Below are positions 55,313 through 64,000 of a DNA stretch of 64,000 nt, in pieces. The notes under the pieces are model-generated. The model saw only the letters and a list, made by a program, of their open reading frames with translations. It did not search any database and was not told the DNA's origin. Origin of the DNA: Corynespora cassiicola (lineage: Eukaryota; Ascomycota; Dothideomycetes; Pleosporales; Corynesporascaceae); contig JAEUWY010000002.1 in assembly GCA_022059125.1 (NCBI GenBank), positions 3,658,001 to 3,722,000 on the forward strand, written 5' to 3'. Both the position numbers and the translations under genes were made by a program. The first letter of the stretch is position 1; every line of letters starts with the position of its first letter.

Positions 55313-55852
55313 CTAAGAAACGTGTATATTCATCGTTTTTAGACAAGGATTTAGATATCTGCTCTGCTCCGCTTTTTTGACTGCTGCAATGGCTCCGTCT
55401 AGAAGTTTCCTTACTTCCAAGTCCCTGAAGTTTGCACGATGCTCTATAATACTCTCCATCCATTGATTCCAAAGCTCAGATGCGTACTCCTCGTCGCTTC
55501 CGTGATTGGCGAGCGCCCAAATCTTGCATGCAGCATATTTGAACCATACGCTCGCTGCGCGCACTTGACCAAAATCCAATATCGTGTGTTCTCCCTATGC
55601 CGGGGGTCTCTTTGAAACCTTTTGTATATAGTATAATTGAACATTGCAAAAAGGTTTTAAAGAGCTCATTGAGGCACAGGTAGTATGAGCACTGCAATAT
55701 ATAGGCACTGGTTCCGACGTGATTGCGGCATGGATACGCCCAGATGTCCAAAAATGTCCAGCACTACTGCATCGCCTCATAAAGTCGGAGTCCGCCGTCC
55801 TGAAAACGAAACGTTTGTCGGCTGATCTACATTTCTCAAAGTGCATGTACAT
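55313..55852 (-). pseudogene. Possible remnant of an unknown fungal gene
   Basis: Two overlapping minus-strand frames (55852-55595 and 55579-55313) read like pieces of one protein. The downstream piece, with VRAASVWFKYAACKIWALANH and an amphipathic helical tail, resembles the C-terminal part of fungal DUF3632-type proteins. I could not join the pieces with a convincing intron, so it may be decayed or mis-split. Low confidence. Confidence 0.25.
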
Positions 55853-56357
55853 GTAGTTTTGTTTCTGTCGTAGACATTTGGTGATCAGTCAAGAAATCAA
55901 CGCCGTCTGCACGGCATCTTGTACATTTCACTCATTTCCGCAGTTCAAGCTGCAACAGATCTGACCACCACTGCATGTATTCTCTAGCTCTTTAGGTTAT
56001 CCACTGAAATTGGTATGGATACAGAAAAGGCTACTTCTCGTTTGCCTTGCTGATGTTAGTTTGCAGTTTCCAATGTCGGAATATTTGCTTGAAGCGAGCC
56101 TACAATCACTTGAATACTTGCACAACCCGATGGCCTCTAATGCATCACAGCATCCATAAAGTGAACCAACAAATCGAACGGCCATCCATCGCATTATTGT
56201 GAAGCGAAACACCCTCAAATGTTTAGCCGGAGGCTCCAGCCTCATCCCGGACACTTGCCTAGCCCCATTGGGGCGGAGCATTCAGACCCCACGGCAGGAC
56301 ACTAGCCAAGCGCAAACGTGTATCAGAACCTCCGTCCATAAATTCCCACCTCAAAAA

Positions 56358-58676
56358 ATGTCTGAAACGAGTTCGAATTGTTCATCGTGGGACTCTACCG
56401 TAGCCTTCGCGCCGCTCTACCCCGAGCGACTCCAAGGCGACCAGATCCGTCTCCTACGCGTCCTCCCCAGCTCCTTGTTGTGTCAGCACTGCGGACGCCT
56501 ACATACAGACCACTCCTCCAGCGATAACGAGGCTGAAGATGGCAAAGGTATTGCAGGCAACGACTCGAATTCGGACCGCAAAAGCCAGCATAGCGCCACG
56601 GGTTCTGGGTCGTCCCGCTCAAAGCACCACGTGTGCATTGGTTGCGACATGATACATTGCGAGCTAATCACCGTGTCTCTGCAAGAGATGGCCGGGGAAT
56701 ACGACGCGTTGTCGTATGTGTGGGGATTCCCGGAGTTGCGGGAGACCATCAATGTGAATGGGGAAGATGTGCCCGCGACGATGAACCTAGAATCTGCATT
56801 GAGGCGCGTGCGCAACGCAGAAAAGGCTGGTCTTCTGTGGGTAGATGCGATATGCATCAATCAGAAGGATATCGAGGAGCGAAATGCGCAGGTCATGCGC
56901 ATGAAAGAGATATACAACAAGTCGAGGAAGGTCATGGTGTGGCTCAGTGACTGCCTAATGGACCGGAAGCTTGGCGAGAAGGAAGACGAGGAAGATTGGC
57001 AAGAGCAGTGGGTCCAAGAGTCAGAGGATGCAATCTCACTCCTCAGCACCATACACGCAATGGCGCGAACGGGCAGAATGGGGGGAAAGCCGAACCCATA
57101 TCTCATGATGGTAGAGGACCCACCCCCCTTCGAGGACCCCAAGACCAAAGGCCTCCCAGGCCTCCCCGACGCTGAATGGGGCAATCTACGCAGCTTCCTC
57201 AACAGCCCCTGGTTCGGCCGCGTATGGATTATCCAAGAGGTCGCCGCCTCCAAAGACGCAACCCTCATGATCGGCAAGACGGCCTCGATACAATGGACAC
57301 ACCTCGCCATCGCAGCCATATGGTTGCTATCGCAGAACTACGCAGACCACATCTGGGGCCTCGAAACCCTCTGGAACATCCTCCTCATAGACACGTGCCG
57401 CAGCGCCCCCCGCGAACCGCTGCTCCGCCGCCTGAACCCCACCTCCACCTTCCACTCCACAATGCCGCACGACAAGATCTACGCCCTGCTCGGCATGACG
57501 CTCGAAGGCAGGCAGCTCGAAAGGTTTCCGCGCCTCCGCGTGGACTACGGGCGGGACTGGAGGGAGTTGTTCCGTGACGTGGTGCGCCACTGCATCGAGA
57601 CGCCCGGCTCCTTTTCCAAGAAGCCCTCGCTGCACGTCCTCAGCCAGGTCCGCCATGAACCAAACGATGACGGAGAGTTCATGTGGGACGCTGAGCAATC
57701 GTCCTGGGTCCCTAGCTGGAACGACGATAACATGAACTGCCCACTCTCGTGGCGCAAGTATGCCCTCGGGTTCAAGACCAGCAGGGATATACTGCCCCAG
57801 GGGTTGGACGTGGGGGACTCGCGCGTGCTGTCGCTCAAGGGCGTCGGTGTAGATAGGGTTTTGAAGACGTATCCCTACTTGCTTGATGTCAGGGATGATG
57901 GGCCCTTCTTCTCGCTCAGCCATTTTGACGCCGTGGCTAAGCTCTGGGGCGCCGTGAGCTTGAATCTCAAGTTGCTGTACTACAATCGGTATCCCCACCT
58001 GGGAGATGCGTTTGCGGCAGTTATCACTGGGGGCGGGTGGGTGCACCAAGACGATTCGCCGGCTTCGGGAGGGATGTATTTCGCCATGTACTGGGAGTTG
58101 GGGCTGCTGTTTGCAGAGGAAAAAAAGTTCCATCTTTCGTACTTGAATGCGCCCTTGCAAAAGGATGCTAGGGTGTGGGATCATATGGAAGGGGTGGAGG
58201 AAGAGGAGATGTCGGCGCGTAAGATGAACATGGGGGCTAAATTTGAAAACGGGCTTGAGGTGAATAAAGTGGTGTTTGTTACAGAGAAGGGGTACTTGGG
58301 TATCGGGCCGCCTATTACGAAGCCGGGGGATGAGGTTTGCGTGCTATATGGAGGGTTATCGCCTTTTGCGGTGAGGAAGGTGAAGAAGGGAGTCAATTGT
58401 CCTGATTGGTTAGACGTGGATGATGAGGATGAGGGTCCGCTATCTGTGGATAGGCTCAAGGCGTCTATGAGAAATTTGCTGCCATTTAGGAAGAAGGCTC
58501 CAAAGAACGGCCAGCCGGGAAATGTGCCTCTAGTTGTAGATAGAGCTCCAGGGCTTCCAAAGAAGGGATACTATCGTTTCGTAGGCGAATGCTATGTAGA
58601 TGGTCTCATGGAAGGACAGGCTATTGACAGGCGGGACGCCGGTGAACTGCAAGAGAAGGCTGTGCATCTTGTTTGA
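56358..58676 (+). CDS. HET-domain protein (heterokaryon-incompatibility family)
   Basis: Intronless frame of 772 residues from the ATG at 56358; an in-frame ATG at 56199 would add 53 residues lacking domain features. The HET domain blocks are visible: EYDALSYVWG near residue 115, then LRRVRNAEKAGLLWVDAICI and NQKDIEERNAQVMRM. A conserved W-x-R-VW-I-QE type element (FGRVWIIQEVAA) follows in the second half. HET proteins are involved in non-self recognition and can trigger cell death when fungal cells fuse. The partner and role of this member are unknown. It lies outside the metabolite cluster. Confidence 0.9.
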   Translation: MSETSSNCSSWDSTVAFAPLYPERLQGDQIRLLRVLPSSLLCQHCGRLHTDHSSSDNEAEDGKGIAGNDSNSDRKSQHSATGSGSSRSKHHVCIGCDMIHCELITVSLQEMAGEYDALSYVWGFPELRETINVNGEDVPATMNLESALRRVRNAEKAGLLWVDAICINQKDIEERNAQVMRMKEIYNKSRKVMVWLSDCLMDRKLGEKEDEEDWQEQWVQESEDAISLLSTIHAMARTGRMGGKPNPYLMMVEDPPPFEDPKTKGLPGLPDAEWGNLRSFLNSPWFGRVWIIQEVAASKDATLMIGKTASIQWTHLAIAAIWLLSQNYADHIWGLETLWNILLIDTCRSAPREPLLRRLNPTSTFHSTMPHDKIYALLGMTLEGRQLERFPRLRVDYGRDWRELFRDVVRHCIETPGSFSKKPSLHVLSQVRHEPNDDGEFMWDAEQSSWVPSWNDDNMNCPLSWRKYALGFKTSRDILPQGLDVGDSRVLSLKGVGVDRVLKTYPYLLDVRDDGPFFSLSHFDAVAKLWGAVSLNLKLLYYNRYPHLGDAFAAVITGGGWVHQDDSPASGGMYFAMYWELGLLFAEEKKFHLSYLNAPLQKDARVWDHMEGVEEEEMSARKMNMGAKFENGLEVNKVVFVTEKGYLGIGPPITKPGDEVCVLYGGLSPFAVRKVKKGVNCPDWLDVDDEDEGPLSVDRLKASMRNLLPFRKKAPKNGQPGNVPLVVDRAPGLPKKGYYRFVGECYVDGLMEGQAIDRRDAGELQEKAVHLV

Positions 58677-58929
58677 TACATTGAATGGAGGATCCTCTTC
58701 ATAATCTTTCCCATGGCTTACGTGAAGCCCAAAGGCCAATTGTTATACTGTGGATGTGATTCTTCTATGCCCATTTGAGCCATAAATTCGTTAGCCCACA
58801 CAATTCCAAATCCTTGCCTTCCACTGACCTTAATATAGAACCGACTTTCCACAAATAAATCAACAATAAAAATAAAATCCTCAACTCTTAAACAGCATAT
58901 TCTATTGCAAAACGGCTAAATAAAGGGTA

Positions 58930-60251
58930 TCATATCGCCTTCCTCCTCCCCCTATCTCTTCCCCTATCTCTTCCCCTACTTCCACCCCCAATCACCCCCC
59001 TCCCCCCCTCTACCGCCTCCTCATCCCAAACCTCCATCATATCCAACCACTCCAATACAAATCCTGCAACAATCTTCCCCCAATCCCGCACGACCTCCAT
59101 ATCCAAATTTCCGCCATGATCCTCGGCCGTATGCCACACGTCCGGAAACGGCTGGGGAATAACATGCAAAATCGGGACCCCTTCAGCGATAAACGGGAGG
59201 TGGTCATCCGAAACGACGCCTTGGGCCTGTGTCCTATTTGCATCAGAGAGGAACGGTTGGGCTGGTGACGATTCGAGCAGGTGCAGAGCTCGCATGCGAG
59301 ATTCAACTTGGAGAAGGGAATTATATGCCCAGTGGGTGGTTGGGAAGTAGGACGGAACCGTCGGGTTCGCAGCGCCGAGGAGGTCCAGCAAGAGGAAGAG
59401 TGGGATTTGCGAGAGTGGGTTGGGATATTTGTAGAACTGGGAAGCTGGAGGGTTGGGCGTGGATTTCCATTCCTTTGCGAGGGCTCTGGAGGCAGTTTGT
59501 TAGCCAATGCTTCCGACATCATCCTCGATATACGCCCATGTACGCCCGCTTTCCCCCCCTCCCGCTTTGGAGAGTCTGGGGAGATTGCCTACCTCGATCC
59601 GTAAAGCGAGTCCGTGTCTGACCACTTCTCAAACGCCTCCTCCCCATCCAACAACAAAATCTGAACCCCCATGTCCATCTCCACCGTCCCCCCCTCCCCC
59701 AACGCCGCCATCTCGTCATGCATCTGCGACACATACCGATCCACCGTCCGCGCAACATGCATCAAAACCGCACACGGCACCGCACTATCCGTCGCCCCGA
59801 TGAACCCTTCGGGCGTGTACTTGCTATCATAGTGCGCGACGAGCGTCAGCAGGTTCGACTGCCCGGGCTTCACCCACGGCGGCTCACGCCTGAATATCAG
59901 GTTCGCGAAGGGTATCTCCACATTCCCGCTGACGGGCGTCACGGCGCTCGAGTTCTGCCACTCGATGCTCCACCGGGGTAGCTCGCGCTGGAAGAAGTCG
60001 ACAAAGTGGCGTTGGACTGCGGACTGGCCGGGGGTTCCGGGGACGCGGGGGATGAGGATGGGGGCGAGGAGGGAGCCGTTGCGGGGGTCGAGGTCGTGGC
60101 CCGGAGAGGGGATTGCGCGTAGGAAGCTATCGGAGAGGGGTTTGTATGCGGAAACGAGGGCAGGTACGCATAGGAGGAGGATTAGGTATGCGGAGAGGGA
60201 GGAGAGGTTTGTAGAGATGGGAAAACGAAACGACGCCGTTGGAATGTGCAT
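58930..60251 (-). CDS. Glutaminyl-peptide cyclotransferase-like protein (M28 fold)
   Basis: Protein of 404 residues from exons 60251-59593 and 59485-58930. An N-terminal hydrophobic segment (about residues 19-35) looks like a signal peptide or anchor. LVAHYDSKYTPEGFIGATDSA carries the zinc-site residues of M28-fold glutaminyl cyclases, followed by LLLDGEEAFEKWSDTDSLYGSR and VVSDDHLPF. Such enzymes convert N-terminal Gln to pyroglutamate in the secretory path. The C-terminus is a low-complexity RGRDRGRDRGR tail from a 12-base repeat. A plain aminopeptidase role is less likely given the DSLYGSR motif. Confidence 0.85.
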
Positions 60252-60987
60252 TATGGCGGCTCACGACAGGCCTCGGGTGGGAATGGCGACGCGCTCCAGC
60301 ACGGCAAGCATGGCAGGTAATAAGGCGAGGATGTTGGCCGGATGGGCGAGGTCGTCACGTATAACTAATTGCCCGTCCTCCTGGAGCACAGTGGCTTTTC
60401 TGTTTCATGACCGCTTTAGTCGAAACTTGGAAGGTCAAGACTACTTTTCAGGCACACTTGTCGAGTGATGGTCTTGTTGCAACTAGTGCCGTGTTTGCCG
60501 GCCCTTCGGTTGGGAGAGGGAGGGTGTTGTGTTTCACGACTTCGCCTCCTGGGGGGGAGGGAATCCCGAGTGAAGGGTTGTTCATGTCGCGCTAGATGCG
60601 AGCGCACGTGATGTGTACAGATGCATCTTATCAGATGGGGGTGGGGATTGATGCCGCACCGTTCGCGTAACCTCGACGATGACTTAAAAAACTCCTTCTT
60701 TGACACCTGGACCAGGTGGAGACCCATCCAGCATGGGTGCACTGCGACCCACGGTATGCAGACTCGAGTCAGCCGGATATGCATTACGTTCACCTCTCGT
60801 AACAAAAGCAACCCATCGCGGCGGGTGGGACGCGGGAGCTTGCCGGCGCGCTGGGTAGATCGTCCGACGATCGTATTCTTCCAACATCCATTAGGTTCGC
60901 GGGTGCTATATTGCATGGTCCATCATAGCAATGCAAGAGGGTAAATGAAACATGTGGACTATCATTATGTTTTGATGGCTGACGCAT
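60252..60987. other. Intergenic stretch
   Basis: 736 bases without a convincing gene, between the cyclase-like promoter and the hydratase 3' end. Confidence 0.45.
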
Positions 60988-62071
60988 CTACAGCTTGCTC
61001 TTCTGCTGGCCCTCGATCTTGACAAACGCCCTTCCATTCGTCAGAACCGTCTTGCCGCCCTCGACCCGCACGATAAACCTGATCTCCTCGAAGCCATCCT
61101 TGTCCGTCTCCCCGGTCTTCCACATCTCGGTGATGAGCTTGTCGCCAGGCTTGACGGGTGCCGCGAACCTGGCCTGGAACTCCTTGAGGTTCTCAGGCTT
61201 GGAGCTACCGAAAGCTTGGAGGACGGCGTGGGCAGCCGTGTTCCAGGAGAAGAGACCGTGGATGATGGGGCCGCCGAATCCCATCTGGATGCCAGGTTCC
61301 GGGCCGGCGTGCAGAGGGTTGTAATCGCCATTGAGGCGGTAGAGTAGCGCAGTCTCGAGCGTAGTCTGGGTAACGTGCGTTGCGTCTGGGGTGCGGCCGG
61401 ATGGCGGGGGGTAGTTGACCGTCTTGGGCCCTACAATCTCTTCAGCATGCTGCCCCTCCAGAAAAAAAAAACACACGAAAATCTCGGCGGGACGCAGAAC
61501 TTACCCTTGGGACCACCCCAATTGCCCTGGCCGACGTAGAATCCGCTGCCAATCACCCTGGTATATACCTCGCCCGACTCGACATCTACGAGGTTCTGCT
61601 CCGTCTCGACGACGGTGCCAGACTTGCCCTTGTCATAAACGCCCAGCACCTTGCTTCGCACTTCGAATTTCCTGCCCTCCGAAGTCACGGGAATGGGCTT
61701 GAGGAATTCCATTCTGCGCTCGCCATCGAGGCTGCGCTTGCTGTCAAACTTGGGCACGCCCTCGATGGGCGTGGAAGAAGAGCGCGCATAAAAGTCGATG
61801 ACCTCTTGGTCGGTGTGCTTGAAGGGCAGAATGATGGGGTAGGTTGGGAATGCGGCATAGTTCGGGTGGAGCTCCTGCTAGAGATCAGAGCTGCTCCATA
61901 GTGCGACGGCACGCATCGTCGAGGCACGATGGCAAAGACGTCACTTACGTAGAGGTAGTGCAGCTCGTCCGGGTAGGTCGCCCCAATGCTGTTCGCAAAA
62001 AGCAGGAGATCACGCTTCAGCCATGCGACTGGGATGGGAGGGAACTCGAAGCCAACGCCGGGTCCGCTCAT
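60988..62071 (-). CDS. Peroxisomal MaoC-type (R)-enoyl-CoA hydratase
   Basis: Protein of 315 residues from exons 62071-61949, 61877-61505 and 61439-60988. The C-terminal hot-dog domain carries the hydratase-2 signature LNGDYNPLHAGPEPG followed by GFGGPIIHGLFSWN. The protein ends in SKL, a type 1 peroxisomal targeting signal. The N-terminal half is a second, degenerate hot-dog fold. These enzymes hydrate trans-2-enoyl-CoA in peroxisomal beta-oxidation. The last acceptor was set at 61440 because the alternative nearer the poly-T tract breaks the frame. It is ordinary metabolism and unrelated to the cluster. Confidence 0.87.
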
Positions 62072-63317
62072 TTTGGCTATCGGATAAGTGATGAGTAGAT
62101 TAGACTAGATGCTGTGACGCTGTTGATAGTGGATCCCAAGCTCGACGATAACGCAGGTGTTGTTTATAGCGACGACGCGCGGGGCGGATATCGGATCTCG
62201 CTGCACTGAAGCTCTGAGCGGAGCTCCAGATATTTGCCGAGGTCGATTCGCTGCCGACACATCGTCCACCCAGCCTAATCCCCATATGCTCTAGTCAAGG
62301 ATGAGGCCGTGCTGGACCCTTTTAGGCGCCATAGCCGAAGTCGGCCGTGGATTTTAGAAAAAGTGTGTAAGTGGGCTGCATCGGCGTGGGGACATTTGAC
62401 AGGGAGCGAGCCAGGGTCTCGTAAAGGTGGCATTGGCGCCAGGGTGCTCATCCGTCCAAGTGGGCCATGAGGTCACTTTGATCAAACTAAGACACAATGT
62501 CGCTAGCATGCATGGTGGCTCGATGAATGATGTTGCTGCATTCGTTATGTACAGTGCCAGTCTCATCTCATTAGTCCCTCCGATCGATTGAGGGCATGAC
62601 GATGCGTGCTAAGATAGAATATGCTCAAAACGCAAGTTGCATGCGTAATGCACAAAAAGCAGGGCCCAACCCAGAGAGAAAAAAAAACCAAACCGAGAAA
62701 ACCGAATGCTCCAGGAACTCATCCACGCAATGCAATTACGATAAAAGCAGTAAACTCCATGTGCTGTGTTGCGAGAATGGGTGCTGTCCGGCTCTGACGT
62801 AGTTCCCCCTTAGCCCCTCCAAAGAATCGGAGACGTGTTGAGAACGAGTGACCCATAATTTGAACCGAACCTAACCTCAAACCATAGACCACCGTAGTCC
62901 GATATCATATGTGGATCCAATAACCTCCGTATCACGCCCGGTCGGGCGTAGTCATCATTAGGGTAGATGGGTAGTGTTAAGGGATGCTGGATCGATGTGT
63001 GTTGTTGCTCCAAAAGATAGTCGCAGACTGCCTCGGGGACACTCGGGGTCGTGGGCCTGACATGCAAGCCTCGCCTTCGGTAGCACATCGGTGGGAAGGC
63101 CTGATAACAATTTAGAGCCTCCCATCTAGTGACGAGGCCCAGGGTATCCAGAAAAAAAAGACTCAAATGAATGCGACCGCCGTACCACAGTGTCGAACAT
63201 GTCGTGGGACTCGTGAAAGAGGTAAATCACTTTTGCTCCAGATATGACCAAATTCAGAAATGCTCAAGAGCCCGCATGGGTGGAAAAAGGATCATGGCCC
63301 CACTGGACGGACGCACT
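62072..63317. other. Intergenic stretch with untranslated regions
   Basis: 1.25 kb between the hydratase start and the kinase stop. Several short frames, none convincing. Confidence 0.45.
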
Positions 63318-64000
63318 CTACACGTCAAAGTTACCGTGGCTGAAAATGTCGTGCTCGTGGTTGCTAGGAATGACGCCGCTCATGCGATCTCCGCGTCCAG
63401 CAGGCTTGTCCCACTCGGGGTCCATCTCTTTGTCGTCCTCGTCCATGCGTTCAAGGTCGTGCTCTCGGTGCCTGCTTGCAAATTGTTGTTCAATGGTGCT
63501 TTCATCGACAAAAGTGAAGCCCTTGAAGTTGGCTTGCATCGTCGGCGACAGTGGGGTAGAGGCGGGGTTAACACCCGAGGCCAAGGCGGCAGCGCGCGCA
63601 TTCAACGATCCGTTTCCATTGAGAGCGTTGGTGAACTCGGGGTCAAAGTTGGACACGTCCAGCTCCGACTTCAACTTGGGCTTGAATGGCGGGACGACGT
63701 TCTTCTTTGTCAGAGCATCCCAATCGATATCGGCAAAGAATGGGTGTTCCTTGAGCTCCTCGGCGTCCCTGGTAGCACCAAGCCTGTGCTTCGGGTTCCT
63801 GTTCAACAGGCCCTTGACAAAGTTTCGTCCCTCGGTGCTCAAGGCATCGCGGGGGAACCTGACCTTTCCGAAAGCGATGTTCTTATACATCTGCTGTGTG
63901 TCCTCGGCGTAGAAAGGGCTCCAACCGCAGCACATCTCAAAGACCAAGACTCCCAGCGACCAAAAGTCGACCATCTTGGTGTAGCCATGCTCGTCCAGGA
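63318..64000 (-). CDS. sch9: AGC protein kinase, Sch9-like, C-terminal part cut by the right window edge
   Basis: The last ~227 residues of a serine/threonine kinase. KMVDFWSLGVLVFEM is kinase subdomain IX. RNPKHRLG follows, then the AGC tail with turn motif region ASTPLSPTMQ and hydrophobic motif FKGFTFVDES, which closely matches yeast Sch9. Sch9 works downstream of TORC1 in nutrient signalling. The N-terminal C2-containing part and catalytic loop lie beyond base 64000. It is a conserved core gene, confirming that this end of the window is normal chromosome. Confidence 0.87.
   Translation of the reverse strand, partial: LDEHGYTKMVDFWSLGVLVFEMCCGWSPFYAEDTQQMYKNIAFGKVRFPRDALSTEGRNFVKGLLNRNPKHRLGATRDAEELKEHPFFADIDWDALTKKNVVPPFKPKLKSELDVSNFDPEFTNALNGNGSLNARAAALASGVNPASTPLSPTMQANFKGFTFVDESTIEQQFASRHREHDLERMDEDDKEMDPEWDKPAGRGDRMSGVIPSNHEHDIFSHGNFDV

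Noticed and set aside
57176..58184. Long shadow ORFs on both strands in the HET gene
   Set aside because: Arg/Pro/His-rich alternate readings of the HET coding region.
61440..61476. Nearer splice acceptor just after the poly-T tract in the MaoC gene
   Set aside because: Using it puts the downstream hydratase domain out of frame. The acceptor at 61440 keeps the frame.
1..64000. tRNA, rRNA, CRISPR or intact transposon
   Set aside because: None recognised by eye on either strand. A covariance-model search would be decisive for tRNAs.

Overview
The window is genomic DNA of a filamentous ascomycete (Pezizomycotina). The genes carry many short introns of about 45-90 bases (GT-AG, one GC-AG). There is a fungal Zn2Cys6 regulator, a HET-domain gene, an ENA-type P-type ATPase and a Sch9-type kinase. 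I cannot name the species. No rRNA, tRNA, CRISPR array or intact transposon was recognised.

From before base 1 to about 44.0 kb lies one secondary-metabolite cluster of the epipolythiodioxopiperazine (ETP) type, the gliotoxin/sirodesmin/aranotin group. Diagnostic members are a GliP-like dimodular NRPS (28.8-35.1 kb), a GliT-like dithiol oxidase (24.0-25.0 kb), a GliI-like PLP lyase (27.0-28.5 kb), a GliJ-like dipeptidase (39.2-40.4 kb), a GliK-like gamma-glutamyl cyclotransferase (25.9-26.7 kb), GliM/GliN-like O-methyltransferases, GliC/GliF-like P450s, a drug-efflux MFS and an AflR/GliZ-like regulator. Thirteen exact copies of TCGGN3CCGA, the motif known from ETP-cluster promoters, lie between genes from 0.86 to 42.5 kb. 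I found none between genes from 44 to 64 kb, so the motif marks the regulon and its right edge. The cluster runs off the left end inside a P450. No GliG-like glutathione S-transferase is visible.

The cluster is unusual because many functions occur twice. There are two NRPSs, one of them a T-C-A protein matching only the middle of the other. There are two GliT-like proteins, one with its CxxC changed to CxxH. There are also two closely related O-methyltransferases plus a third, two AsaB/CmcJ-like proteins of identical length, two wax-synthase-type acyltransferases, two GliF-like P450s plus a GliC-like one, and a second regulator-like protein with no zinc cluster. An NCS1 permease and a GNAT acetyltransferase sit inside the regulon. 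This looks like two partly specialised ETP gene sets merged under one regulator. A methylated and acylated dioxopiperazine product is an inference.

Right of about 44 kb the genes look like ordinary genome. They are an ENA-type cation ATPase, a conserved fungal protein of unknown function, a Dal5-type permease, a gene-poor 3 kb stretch with a degenerate reading frame, a HET-domain gene, a glutaminyl-cyclase-like protein, a peroxisomal MaoC hydratase ending in SKL, and the 3' end of a Sch9-like AGC kinase cut by the window edge.
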